This document shows, in pieces, positions 8,325-16,553 of a stretch of DNA of 64,000 nt. The notes below the pieces were generated by a model. That model had not been told where the DNA came from. It did no database searches and saw only the letters and a list, made by a program, of their open reading frames with translations. The stretch's first letter is position 1, and the number at the start of each line of letters is the position of its first letter. Position numbers and translations under genes: made by a program. Source of the DNA: Candidatus Kosakonia sp. 282A-S69 (GTDB lineage: Bacteria; Pseudomonadota; Gammaproteobacteria; Enterobacterales; Enterobacteriaceae); contig NZ_JAROAU010000003.1 of the NCBI RefSeq assembly GCF_029433855.1, forward strand, positions 2,037,815-2,101,814, read 5' to 3'.

Positions 8325-9072
8325 GCGACACCTCCGTGGCATGGCGCAGGAACCGCCAGTGGCGCGGTAGATTAAACAGCACACTCATCAGCAGACCGAG
8401 CAGCAGATAGAGCGCGCTGCCTACGGCAAAGGCTTCCAGTGCGTGGGCGTTAAAGCTCTCAATCTGCCGGGTCTGATAAGTGAGCTCGCCGAGACCTATA
8501 CCGGTCGCCAGCGAGGAGAGTTTCATCAAATTGAGATACTGCCCCACCACCGGCTGCCAGGCATTCTGCACCCCCTGCGGCAACAGCACCCAGCGAAAGA
8601 GCGCCAGCGGGCTGAAGCCCTGTGACTGCGCCGCCTCCACCTGCCCGCGCGGTACGGCGAGCAGCCCGGCCTGGATCTCCTCCACCAGAAAGGCAGCGGT
8701 AAAGAGCCCGAGTGCCCAGGCCGACGAGAGAAACTCCGGCGTAAACCACCAGACATCCCCCGGCAGAATGCTAAAGGGGTGCTCGTCGTTAACGTACTGG
8801 CGGGCCGCCAGCGGTAAAACGTTCCACGCGGCGAAGTACCAGAACAGCAGCTGCACCAGCAGCGGCGTATTACGAAACAGCGAAACCCACGCCGCCACCG
8901 CCCCCCGGCCCGCGCGACCGCCCGCCAGACGCAGCGCCAGCAGCAGCACGGTAAGCAGGGTCGCGAGGATCATGCCCACCAGCGTGACCCATACGGTGGT
9001 GAGAAAACCGGAGAGGATCCACTCTGCGGGCTGGCCGCTGAGCACCCCCGCCCAGTCAAGATGCAGTGCCAT
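8314..9072 (-). CDS. Polar amino acid ABC transporter permease (first permease)
   Basis: A 252-residue HisQ/GltJ-type permease with several membrane spans. The N-terminal part GFLTTVWVTLVGMILATLLTVLLLAL is a standard first span, and the EAA-type loop is at VEAAQSQGFSPLALFRWVLLPQGVQNAW. The conserved RNTPLLVQLLFWYF motif of this permease class is present. Its ATG overlaps the stop codon of the ATPase gene by one base. With the second permease it forms a heterodimeric channel. Confidence 0.93.
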   Translation of the reverse strand: MALHLDWAGVLSGQPAEWILSGFLTTVWVTLVGMILATLLTVLLLALRLAGGRAGRGAVAAWVSLFRNTPLLVQLLFWYFAAWNVLPLAARQYVNDEHPFSILPGDVWWFTPEFLSSAWALGLFTAAFLVEEIQAGLLAVPRGQVEAAQSQGFSPLALFRWVLLPQGVQNAWQPVVGQYLNLMKLSSLATGIGLGELTYQTRQIESFNAHALEAFAVGSALYLLLGLLMSVLFNLPRHWRFLRHATEVSRDR

Positions 9073-9893
9073 TACAACTCCTTGTTATCGGCATGCAGCG
9101 GGTTGAGCACCTTTTGCAGAAAACGCTGCGCGCGCGGATGCTGCGGCGCGGTAAAGAAGTCGGCGGGCGCGGCCTGCTCGAGAATTTCGCCGCCGTCGAT
9201 AAAAATCACCCGGTCGGCGATTTCGCGGGCAAACTGCATCTCGTGCGTCACCACAATCAGGGTAATGCCGCTGTGCGCCAGCGACTTCATTACCTGCAGC
9301 ACCTCGCCAATCATCTCCGGATCGAGCGCCGAGGTCGGCTCATCAAACAGGATAATGTGCGGATCGGCCGCCAGCGTGCGCGCAATCGCCACCCGCTGCT
9401 GCTGACCGCCGGAGAGCTGCGCCGGGTAGTGCTGCGCCTTCTCCTGTAAGCCGACGCGCGCCAGCAGCGCGAGCGCGATTTGCTCTGCCTCGGCGGCGCT
9501 TTTGCCATGAATGTGACGCAGCGCGAGGGTGATATTCTCAAGCGCCGTGAGGTGGGCGTAGAGATTGAACTGCTGGAAAACAAAGCCGACATGACGGCGC
9601 AACTCGCGCAATTTGCGGCCATTTAGCTGGCGGGTGGGTTGACCATCGACAAAAATCTCGCCGCTGCTGAGACTCTCCAGCTGATTTATCAGGCGGATCA
9701 GCGTCGATTTCCCGGAGCCGGAAGGGCCGCACACCGCGACCACTTCACCCGCCGCGACCTGTAAATCAATCGCTTTCAGCACCACGTTGTCACCAAAACG
9801 TTTACTCGCCTGGCGAAACACCACCGTGCCTTTTTGCACGGGCAACGCCCCTGCGACATCGACCGCAGGGGAAGAGAAGAGACCTGCCAGCAT
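9072..9893 (-). CDS. Polar amino acid ABC transporter ATP-binding protein
   Basis: A 273-residue ATPase of the HisP/GlnQ class that drives import from the cytoplasmic face. It has Walker [10 protein letters not shown] (about residue 55), the Q-loop [19 protein letters not shown], the signature [16 protein letters not shown], Walker [15 protein letters not shown] and the switch histidine in [12 protein letters not shown]. An extra N-terminal 25 residues precede the usual start of such ATPases; an internal start is possible, but ATG 9893 lies 2 bases after the binding-protein stop, which fits a coupled operon. Confidence 0.95.
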   Translation of the reverse strand: MLAGLFSSPAVDVAGALPVQKGTVVFRQASKRFGDNVVLKAIDLQVAAGEVVAVCGPSGSGKSTLIRLINQLESLSSGEIFVDGQPTRQLNGRKLRELRRHVGFVFQQFNLYAHLTALENITLALRHIHGKSAAEAEQIALALLARVGLQEKAQHYPAQLSGGQQQRVAIARTLAADPHIILFDEPTSALDPEMIGEVLQVMKSLAHSGITLIVVTHEMQFAREIADRVIFIDGGEILEQAAPADFFTAPQHPRAQRFLQKVLNPLHADNKEL

Positions 9894-9895
9894 CG

Positions 9896-10720
9896 TTATT
9901 TCGCTTCTATGGTAAAGCTGCGCGGAGCCGGCGTTTTGGTTTGCGGGCCAAACCAGGTGTCGTAAATCTTCGCCGCTTCACCGCGCTTCTCAAGGTTTAC
10001 CAGCTCTTCGTTAACTTTGTTCAGCAAAGCGCTCTCCCCTTTGCTGACGCCGACGCCAATCTCCTCTTTCGACAGCAGATCGGGCAGGATCTTAAACTTC
10101 GCTTTATCCGGCGCCCCCGCCAGCAGCCCCGCCAGTATGGTGCTGTCCTGAGTGATCGCCTGCACATTGCCGTTACGCAGCGCGGTCAGCGCCAGCGGAA
10201 TGTCGTCATAGGCCAGTACGCGGGATTGCGGGAAGCGCTGATGCAGCGCCTGCTCGCCGGTGGTGCCTTTCACTGCGCCAATGCGCGCTTTGCTATAGGC
10301 ATCAAGCTTGTCCGGTGAAGAGGCCGGGACGAGAAACTGCTGGCCGGTAACAAAATAGGGGGTGGAAAAATCGATCACCTGCGCGCGTTCCGGCGTGATA
10401 GTGATATCCGCGACAATCAAGTCGACCTTGCCAGATTGCAGCAGCGGGATGCGGTTCGCCGGGTTGGTGGCAACCAGTTGCAGCTTCACGCCGAGGCTTT
10501 TCGCCAGCGCTTTCGCAAAATCTACGTCGTAGCCAACAATATCGTGGCTTTCAGGATCGATCGCGCCAAAGGGCGGGTTGGCATCAAAGGTAGCGACTTT
10601 GACGACGCCTGCGGCTTTGATATCCGCCAGCTTGTCTGCCTGCGCGGAGAAGGAGAGCGCCGACAGCAGCGCCAGCGCGCTGAGCCCAGCCATTTTTTTA
10701 GTTTGTGATGAGGTTGCCAT
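9896..10720 (-). CDS. Periplasmic amino acid-binding protein of ABC transporter
   Basis: A 274-residue solute-binding protein (SBP_bac_3 family). A signal peptide with hydrophobic stretch [19 protein letters not shown] is cut near residue 28 before DKLADIK. The mature part carries [20 protein letters not shown], the ligand-region pattern [25 protein letters not shown] and [12 protein letters not shown], standard for binders of polar amino acids. It is the first gene of the four-gene importer operon (binding protein, ATPase, two permeases). The exact ligand cannot be read from sequence. Confidence 0.95.
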   Translation of the reverse strand: MATSSQTKKMAGLSALALLSALSFSAQADKLADIKAAGVVKVATFDANPPFGAIDPESHDIVGYDVDFAKALAKSLGVKLQLVATNPANRIPLLQSGKVDLIVADITITPERAQVIDFSTPYFVTGQQFLVPASSPDKLDAYSKARIGAVKGTTGEQALHQRFPQSRVLAYDDIPLALTALRNGNVQAITQDSTILAGLLAGAPDKAKFKILPDLLSKEEIGVGVSKGESALLNKVNEELVNLEKRGEAAKIYDTWFGPQTKTPAPRSFTIEAK

Positions 10721-10924
10721 GCTAATCCTTATGCCCGGTTAGTGTGTTTATTGCCGCGTTAAAGTCACATAAGGTTTTTCATCACACAAATATCAAAAAG
10801 TGCATTGAATATCTGAAAAAGTTATTAAAAACAGCGTCGCGATATTAATGACTTATCCTCTCCTGCCTGACGAAATAAACGCTTTAAACCCACACCAGTG
10901 AAGGGGTTTTCGCAGGGAAAAATA

Positions 10925-11710
10925 TTACCGCTCGCCGAGCGTTGCCAGATAACGCCCCGGCGTCTCCCCCAGCCCCTTTTTAAACATGGTGATAAAGGCC
11001 GTGGTTGAGTCATACCCCAGCGTCTGGGCGATCTGCTGCACGCTGTGGCCCTCAATCAACAGGCGCAGGGCGAGGATCAGCTGTAACTGATGGCGCCAGC
11101 GGCGAAAGCTTAGCCCCGTCTCTTTCACCACGAGGCGCGCGAGGTTGCGCTCGCTCATGGCGAAGCGCTGCGCCCACAGCGCCAGTGTCTGCCGGTCGGC
11201 CGGTGCCAGCTCCATCATCTCCACCATCTGGCGGATCTTTGGATGCATTGAGACGGGAAGCTGGAGCTGCATCTGCGGCTGATGGGGTAACTCATCAAAC
11301 AGCACCTGGATCAGGCGCTGCGTCTGCGGCTCCCGTCTTTCGGCCGCTGAACGGGTGGCAAGCTGGAGGATCAGCTCGCGCACCAGCGGCGAGATCTTGA
11401 GGGTGCAGCAGTGCTGCGGCATCACCACCGCCCAGCTTTCAATAAACAGAAAGCAGAGCTGCGCGTTAGCGGTGGCATGATTGCTGTGCGGCACAAAACC
11501 CGGTAGCCACATGGCGTGGTGCGGCGGCACCATCCAGCGGGCATTCTCCACTTCACAGGTGATCGCCCCTTTTAAGGCAAGGATCAGCTGCCCTTTGCGA
11601 TGATGATGAGCGGGAATGCGCTGCTCGTGCGCCGCCATACGAATGTGGAACGCCACGGCGGCTTCCTGCTGGCTGTCGGGATCGAAGCCCGCTAAGGCTA
11701 AGTCATGCAT
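10925..11710 (-). CDS. nimR: AraC-family regulator NimR (YeaM)
   Basis: A 261-residue AraC-type regulator: an N-terminal cupin-like sensor domain with IPAHHHRKGQLILALKGAIT and a C-terminal double helix-turn-helix, ALWAQRFAMSERNLARLVVK and VQQIAQTLGYDSTTAFITMFK. In E. coli NimR (YeaM) represses nimT and is involved in tolerance of 2-nitroimidazole. It is divergent from nimT with a 99-base gap, exactly as in E. coli, which secures the assignment. The operator must lie in that gap but I could not mark it with confidence. Confidence 0.9.
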   Translation of the reverse strand: MHDLALAGFDPDSQQEAAVAFHIRMAAHEQRIPAHHHRKGQLILALKGAITCEVENARWMVPPHHAMWLPGFVPHSNHATANAQLCFLFIESWAVVMPQHCCTLKISPLVRELILQLATRSAAERREPQTQRLIQVLFDELPHQPQMQLQLPVSMHPKIRQMVEMMELAPADRQTLALWAQRFAMSERNLARLVVKETGLSFRRWRHQLQLILALRLLIEGHSVQQIAQTLGYDSTTAFITMFKKGLGETPGRYLATLGER

Positions 11711-11809
11711 AAAGTTGTCCGCATTTAGCGATAAAGTGTCATTTTAGCTTGATTCAAACAGCGGTGAAAAACGCTATCGTAGTGCCCTCTTTTTATGGAT
11801 GAGAACACC

Positions 11810-12994
11810 ATGACCACTCCCTCCTCTGCCGGCAAACAGCGCCTGCTGCTGATCGCTGGCATCCTGATGATAGCCACCACGCTTCGCGTCACCTTCACCG
11901 GTGCTGCGCCGCTGCTGGATGCCATTCGCGCCGAATATGGCTTAACCACGGCGCAAACCGGCATGCTCACCACCCTGCCGCTGCTGGCCTTCGCGCTGAT
12001 TTCGCCGCTGGCGGCGGGCGTGGCGCGCCGTATGGGTATGGAGCGCAGCCTGTTTACGGCGCTGCTGCTGATTTGCGCAGGCATCGCCCTGCGCTCGCTG
12101 CCCTCCTCCCTGCTGCTGTTTATCGGTACGGCGGTGATTGGCTGCGGGATTGCACTTGGCAATGTGCTGCTGCCCGGTATGCTGAAGCGGGATTTTGCGC
12201 AGCATGTCGCCAGGCTGACCGGAGCGTATTCGCTCACGATGGGCGCGGCGGCGGCGCTCGGTTCCGCGGCGATGGTGCCGATTGCGCAGAGCGGCGCGGG
12301 CTGGCACGGCGCGCTGCTCACGCTGATGATCTTCCCGCTGCTGGCGCTGCTGCTCTGGCTACCACGCCTGCGCCACGACGCACCGGCGGCACTCAGTGCC
12401 ACGGGTGCGCTTCACAGCCGCGGTATCTGGCGTTCGGCACTGGCCTGGCAGGTGACGCTCTATCTCGGGATCAACTCGCTGATTTACTACATTGTGATCG
12501 GCTGGCTGCCGTCAATTCTGATAAGCCAGGGGTTCAGCGAGACGCAGGCGGGCTCGCTGCACGGCGTGCTACAACTGGCTACGGCTGCGCCCGGGTTACT
12601 TGTTCCGCTGGTACTGCACCGCCTTCGCGATCAGCGCGCCATCGCGGCGCTGGTTGCGCTGCTCTGCGCTGCGGGCGCGCTGGGGCTGTGGCTGCAGCCG
12701 GGTCACGCGGCGATCTGGACGGTGGTATATGGATTTGGCTCCGGGGCGACGATGATCCTGGGTCTCACCTTTATTGGCCTGCGGGCGAGTTCAGCGCATC
12801 AGGCCGCCGCGCTGTCGGGGATGGCGCAATCGGTGGGCTATCTGCTCGCCGCCTGCGGGCCGCCGCTGATGGGGAAAGTACATGACGCCAGCGGTGACTG
12901 GCATCTGCCGCTGATCGCCTGCGCGATGCTGTCAGTAGTGATGGCGCTGTGCGGCGCGTTTGCCGGACGCGACCGGGAGATCGTTGCCGGATAG
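11810..12994 (+). CDS. nimT: MFS transporter NimT (YeaN), CynX/NimT family
   Basis: About 394 residues with twelve membrane spans. Long stretches match E. coli YeaN: LLIAGILMIATTLRVTFTGA, LTTLPLLAFALISPLAAGVA, RLTGAYSLTMGAAAALGSA and LSGMAQSVGYLLAACGPPLM. E. coli NimT exports 2-nitroimidazole. The start is placed at MTTPSSAGKQRL, which aligns with the E. coli N-terminus; the ATG five codons earlier has no ribosome site. It is divergent from nimR and followed by a REP cluster. Confidence 0.95.
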   Translation: MTTPSSAGKQRLLLIAGILMIATTLRVTFTGAAPLLDAIRAEYGLTTAQTGMLTTLPLLAFALISPLAAGVARRMGMERSLFTALLLICAGIALRSLPSSLLLFIGTAVIGCGIALGNVLLPGMLKRDFAQHVARLTGAYSLTMGAAAALGSAAMVPIAQSGAGWHGALLTLMIFPLLALLLWLPRLRHDAPAALSATGALHSRGIWRSALAWQVTLYLGINSLIYYIVIGWLPSILISQGFSETQAGSLHGVLQLATAAPGLLVPLVLHRLRDQRAIAALVALLCAAGALGLWLQPGHAAIWTVVYGFGSGATMILGLTFIGLRASSAHQAAALSGMAQSVGYLLAACGPPLMGKVHDASGDWHLPLIACAMLSVVMALCGAFAGRDREIVAG

Positions 12995-13013
12995 AGGCAG
13001 GATGGCGGATAAG

Positions 13014-13101
13014 TGCCGGATGGCGGCTTGCGCCTTATCCGGCCTACAACAGCGGTACCGGGGTGTGGTAGGCCGGATAAGCGTTTACGCGCCATCCGGC
13101 A
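13014..13101. repeat. BIME: two inverted REP elements
   Basis: Two palindromic REP units face each other: 13014-13047 (GCCGGATGGCGGC then CGCCTTATCCGGCCTAC) and 13068-13101 (GTAGGCCGGATAAGCG then GCGCCATCCGGCA), about 20 bases apart. They lie between the convergent nimT and the GATase gene, a typical REP position. Confidence 0.93.
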
Positions 13102-13113
13102 CAATCCACGGAC

Positions 13114-13821
13114 TTATTCGCCTGCGGCGCGCAGCATGGCATGAACCAGCGGCACCGGGCGCCCCTCCAGCGCGCCACGTTCGTGCTGGAACAGCGTGGC
13201 GACAAAGAACGGATGGGTAATTAACTCTACCGCCCGCACCTCGCCCTCTTCATCCCAGCCGGTGACCCGCAGATCGCCACGCTCCAGCTCGCTGGCAAAC
13301 TCGGCAGAGATGCCGAAGCTGCAGCGGTAGGCCTCCTCAATCTCATTGCGGCCATAGGCGCGGGCAATCAGCGTATTGGGTCTTAACTCAATGGCACCGG
13401 TTTGATCCACCAGCGCGCAGGCCAGCGGGGAGATCACCATCCGCCCTGTGGTTTCGCTTTCAGCATGCGCGGCATCTTCCCAGCCCAGCACATTGCGGGC
13501 GTACTCAATCACCGCATGCTGGAAGCCGCCGCAGGTGCCGAGAAACGGAATGGCGTTTTCACGCGCATATTTGATGGCGATAAACGCCCCTTCTGCATTT
13601 TCATACGGGCTGCCCGGCACGACCCAGATGGCGTCGTAGCCGACCAGATCTTCAGGATTATCGATCTCGCGGGTCGCCAGCCAGTCATAATCGGCGGTGA
13701 TCTCAAGGACAGCCGCAGCATCGTCGATAGCAAGCGGGATCGCCTGGTGCGCAACGATGTCATGGTTATAGTCGCCGATCAGCGCAATACGCAGTGTCTT
13801 TTTAGGCGGAATGTGGTTCAT
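13114..13821 (-). CDS. Class I glutamine amidotransferase-like protein (CTP synthase C-terminal-like)
   Basis: A 235-residue stand-alone domain resembling the amidotransferase half of CTP synthase. The nucleophile elbow FLGTCGGFQHAVIEYARNVL carries the cysteine at about residue 97, and VVPGSPYENAEGAFIAIKYA matches the oxyanion-side loop. The usual FHPE near the C-terminus, which provides the catalytic histidine and glutamate, reads FQHE here (in HPFFVATLFQHERGALEGRP), so the histidine position is glutamine. This is the family often labelled CTP synthase C-terminal region-related protein; its reaction is unknown. It replaces nothing in E. coli, where nimT and yeaO are closer together. Confidence 0.8.
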   Translation of the reverse strand: MNHIPPKKTLRIALIGDYNHDIVAHQAIPLAIDDAAAVLEITADYDWLATREIDNPEDLVGYDAIWVVPGSPYENAEGAFIAIKYARENAIPFLGTCGGFQHAVIEYARNVLGWEDAAHAESETTGRMVISPLACALVDQTGAIELRPNTLIARAYGRNEIEEAYRCSFGISAEFASELERGDLRVTGWDEEGEVRAVELITHPFFVATLFQHERGALEGRPVPLVHAMLRAAGE

Positions 13822-13975
13822 GGAGAGGTGCCCCTATGCCGTGGTAGATAATGGCTAACATAAGGCGCATCACACTAGACGTCTTTAACATTAATCACAA
13901 CACTTTAAAATCAGTGGGCAGGATGATGCCCGGGTATGAAACAGGCATTGACCAGACGAAAAGGGAGAGAACGCG

Positions 13976-14323
13976 ATGATCCAGTGCAAACGTGTCTACG
14001 ACGCCGCCCGTAAAGAGGATGGCTACCGGGTGCTGGTCGACAGGCTCTGGCCGCGCGGCATAAAGAAGGTCGATCTGGCCTGCGACGCGTGGTGCAAAGC
14101 GCTGGCCCCGTCAACGGAGCTGCGCAAAGCGTTTCACGGCGAGGCGATCGACTTTGCCGCCTTTAAGAAGCGCTACCGGGAAGAGCTTGAGGCGCAAAAA
14201 GAGGCAGGAGAACAGCTGGCGGCGCGGGGGAAAAGCGGCACCGTCACGCTGTTATATGCGGCAAAAGATACGGAGCAGAACCACGCCGTCGTGCTGGCGG
14301 AGTGGCTGCGCGCGCTGCGTTAG
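13976..14323 (+). CDS. yeaO: YeaO (DUF488 family)
   Basis: A 115-residue cytoplasmic protein matching E. coli YeaO: CKRVYDAARKEDGYRVLVDR, LWPRGIKKVDLACDAW, STELRKAFHGEAIDFAAF and VTLLYAAKDTEQNHAVVLAE. DUF488 proteins keep conserved R/W/C and H residues, but their activity is not established. A GAGAG ribosome site precedes the ATG. Its last four bases overlap the end of the convergent gene. Confidence 0.95.
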   Translation: MIQCKRVYDAARKEDGYRVLVDRLWPRGIKKVDLACDAWCKALAPSTELRKAFHGEAIDFAAFKKRYREELEAQKEAGEQLAARGKSGTVTLLYAAKDTEQNHAVVLAEWLRALR

Positions 14324-14625
14324 CTCACCACCTGTGTGCGTTCGTCCTGCGGCGCGCTGTCCGGCTGCAGAGGCATCAGATGCCCGGCGCGCACAAAGGC
14401 GAAACCGTGCTGACCATCAAATGCGGTCACATCGCCCGTCACCAGCCAGAGCGCGCGCGCTGCGGTGCGCGGCATCTCGGTGACCACGCCATTCACCGGG
14501 TTGAGAAAGCGTTCGCCCGGCTGACAAAGCCCAAATAACTCAACGGATTTACCGATATTGCTCCGCCCGCTGGCGGTCTGGGCGCCGATGACTAATGCCT
14601 GGCTACCCGGTCGTAACTGAAACAT
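14320..14625 (-). CDS. Uncharacterised protein (101 aa), reminiscent of phage or plasmid small proteins
   Basis: I do not recognise this protein with certainty. It is 101 residues, soluble, begins MFQLRPGSQALVIG and contains NIGKSVELFGLCQPGERF, LWLVTGDV and a late HLMPLQPD. The order PGxxALVIG, NxGKSVELF, PGE, LWLVxGxV, HLMPL is one I associate with small phage- or plasmid-borne proteins of unknown role. An AGAGAAG ribosome site stands before the ATG, and its codon use is like that of neighbours. It ends inside the end of yeaO. It has no counterpart at this place in E. coli as far as I know. Confidence 0.65.
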   Translation of the reverse strand: MFQLRPGSQALVIGAQTASGRSNIGKSVELFGLCQPGERFLNPVNGVVTEMPRTAARALWLVTGDVTAFDGQHGFAFVRAGHLMPLQPDSAPQDERTQVVS

Positions 14626-14703
14626 ACTTCTCTCGCGTGGTCTCGTTAAAGCTTAATATGAGATAATTCTGAAAGAGAAGTTTACCTGGCTTTTCTGCCG
14701 CTG

Positions 14704-14949
14704 TCACGATCCTGGTGTCGGATGATCGCGACGCCACAGCGCCCACTCATCGATCACTTCACCGCCCGGCAGTTTGCACTCGGTGCGCACGCCCTGCGGG
14801 CTCTGCACCGGCACGCGCTCACCGCCGCGCTGTTGGCAGTAGACTGCCGCCGGGTTGGCCATGCCAACCTGCGGATGATCCGGTTTTTTAGCAGGCGATG
14901 AGGTGCAGGCAGAGACCAGCAACGGTAAAACGAGTAACCCATAACGCAT
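14704..14949 (-). CDS. yoaF: YoaF lipoprotein (DUF333)
   Basis: An 81-residue lipoprotein. The signal MRYGLLVLPLLVSAC has a lipobox ending LVSAC with the cysteine at residue 15. The mature part matches E. coli YoaF, a DUF333 protein: VGMANPAAVYCQQRGG, then CKLPGGEVIDEWALWRRDHP. DUF333 is a short cysteine-containing domain of unknown function in the cell envelope. The start has AAGGAG upstream; a longer reading to 15066 has no ribosome site before its start and would hide the signal peptide. Confidence 0.92.
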   Translation of the reverse strand: MRYGLLVLPLLVSACTSSPAKKPDHPQVGMANPAAVYCQQRGGERVPVQSPQGVRTECKLPGGEVIDEWALWRRDHPTPGS

Positions 14950-15251
14950 TTTCTTCTCCTTACGGTGGCCAACAACGCTCTTCAGAATAACCGCGCAGGC
15001 GGTATATCTCCATGATTTCTCCATTCTTACAGCACTTTTCACCGTTATAGTTTGCGTCGTTCTCACCCATGACCAGAGAACATCATTCCGTAATCAATGA
15101 GTTTTTGCCCCGCCTCATCAGCGGGGCTTTTTTTTGTCCATTGCACGATATATCAAATCCTTTTCGATCATGTTTTAATGGCGCGCCGTCGCAATCGTCA
15201 GCAATAACGTGCCGGGTCAACACGGTACCCACGCACCGGAGCCCACTATTC
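14950..15251 (+). other. 302-base gap between yoaF and dgcP
   Basis: The left part is the yoaF promoter region on the minus strand. On the plus strand it contains a strong intrinsic terminator (15107-15135) without a plus-strand gene before it, described as a candidate small RNA. The dgcP start follows with only a weak GGAG. Confidence 0.6.
15055..15135 (+). ncRNA. Candidate small RNA upstream of dgcP with strong terminator
   Basis: An intrinsic terminator at 15107-15135 has a 7-bp stem GCCCCGC/GCGGGGC, a 7-base loop and a run of eight T. The genes to the left (yoaF and the 101-aa gene) are on the other strand. A -10-like TATAGT at 15046-15051 would start a transcript near 15058, about 78 nt long; no clear -35 was found. 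The long U tail is what Hfq-binding RNAs have. The alternative is an attenuator in the dgcP leader. I do not recognise the RNA. Confidence 0.4.
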
Positions 15252-16280
15252 ATGCCTGATTTCATTCTCGCCAGGGTATCGGAAACCTTGTCGAAAGAGC
15301 ACTCCCTGGAAGTTTTAGTCCGCCAGTTTCTGGAAATGCTGGAGATGGTGACCGATATGGAATCGACCTACCTGACCAAAATCAGCGACGACCCCCGCCA
15401 GCAGCACATTGTCTACTCCCGCAACAGTAAGCAACTGAAGATCCCGGAAGGTTTCTCCCTCCCCTTTGGCGACAGCCTGTGCAAACGCGCGCTGGATGAT
15501 AACTGCCTGTTTGCCAACGATGTGGCAACCCGCTGGCGTGATTGTGAAGCAGCCCAGGCGCTGGGCATCACCACCTATCTCAGCCAGCCGGTTCAGCTGG
15601 CTGACGGCTCGCTCTATGGCACGCTCTGTGCGGCCAGCAATCAGAAAAAGATGCTCAGCGTACGCGGCGAGCAGGTGCTGCGCCTGTTTGCCGGTCTGAT
15701 CGCGCAATACATTGAAAAAGAGCATCTGGTTGACCAGCTGCGCGAAGCCAACGCTGCGCTGATCGCCCACTCCTATACCGATGTGTTGACCGGCCTGCCG
15801 AATCGCCGATCGCTGTTCGAGTCGCTGCAGACGCTCTTCTCGCTGGCCCGCCATCTGAAGCTTCACGTCATTATCGCCTTTATCGATCTTGATAATTTTA
15901 AAGGGATCAACGACCAGTTTGGCCATGAGACCGGCGATCGCTTCCTGATTGAAGTGGGCAGGCGGCTAACGAAGGAGGGGGGGAAAGATGATATTGTTGG
16001 CCGTCTCGGCGGCGATGAGTTTTTACTCGCCTGCCCCGGCGGCTCGCTCCATCAGCCACAGGGCATGCTGCTCAGCGCGCTGAAAACCCGCCTCGACAAG
16101 CAGATTGCCGGAGAGTATCAGCTTGGTGATATTCATCTTGACTACCCCGGCGCCAGCGTCGGCGTGATTGAGATTAACCCTGAACAGGACGATGCGGACA
16201 GCGCCCTGCGCGCAGCCGATGAGGTGATGTACCGGGTGAAGAAGAGCAAAAGCAAAAAACCATTCCGGCAACTTAACTAA
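15252..16280 (+). CDS. dgcP: Diguanylate cyclase DgcP (YeaP), GAF-GGDEF
   Basis: A 342-residue soluble enzyme that makes cyclic di-GMP from two GTP. The N-terminal GAF domain (to about 160) has LEMLEMVTDMESTYLTKI and GSLYGTLCAAS, both very close to E. coli YeaP; the catalytic domain begins at SYTDVLTGLPNRRSLFE and has FIDLDNFKGINDQFGHETGD and the active motif GRLGGDEFLLAC. The product-inhibition RxxD site upstream of GGDEF is absent (GKDD), as in the E. coli protein. The start MPDFILARVSETLSKEHS aligns with E. coli; the frame is open further up but runs through a terminator. Confidence 0.95.
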   Translation: MPDFILARVSETLSKEHSLEVLVRQFLEMLEMVTDMESTYLTKISDDPRQQHIVYSRNSKQLKIPEGFSLPFGDSLCKRALDDNCLFANDVATRWRDCEAAQALGITTYLSQPVQLADGSLYGTLCAASNQKKMLSVRGEQVLRLFAGLIAQYIEKEHLVDQLREANAALIAHSYTDVLTGLPNRRSLFESLQTLFSLARHLKLHVIIAFIDLDNFKGINDQFGHETGDRFLIEVGRRLTKEGGKDDIVGRLGGDEFLLACPGGSLHQPQGMLLSALKTRLDKQIAGEYQLGDIHLDYPGASVGVIEINPEQDDADSALRAADEVMYRVKKSKSKKPFRQLN

Positions 16281-16379
16281 TCGCGTTATCTTCCGTTATT
16301 GACATGAGGTAAATCTTAATGGCCTCGCTTTCATATACACTTTACAGGGTCGGCGCATACCGCTGACCGAGGAGACGCC

Positions 16380-16457
16380 ATGAAAAAGAGCACCATCATC
16401 ATGTTGTTCGTCGCGATTATCGCCGTGGTCGGCACCCAGCTTGGCTGGTGGCAATAG
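16380..16457 (+). CDS. yoaJ: Small membrane protein YoaJ (25 aa)
   Basis: A 25-residue single-span peptide, MKKSTIIMLFVAIIAVVGTQ then LGWWQ, nearly the same as the 24-residue E. coli YoaJ, a small protein found by experiment. GAGGAG stands 6 bases before the ATG. As in E. coli it lies just downstream of the yeaP/dgcP gene. The stop is a double one (TAG TGA); after it the same frame stays open for 23 more codons, which may be by chance. Function is unknown. Confidence 0.85.
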   Translation: MKKSTIIMLFVAIIAVVGTQLGWWQ

Positions 16458-16553
16458 TGACCGGATGCGACAAAGGGTAACCCGACGCCGGTCACGCTGA
16501 CGGACTTCTCAGATCAGGACACCCTGTTTTAACTTGTTGAGCAGGAGCGCACC

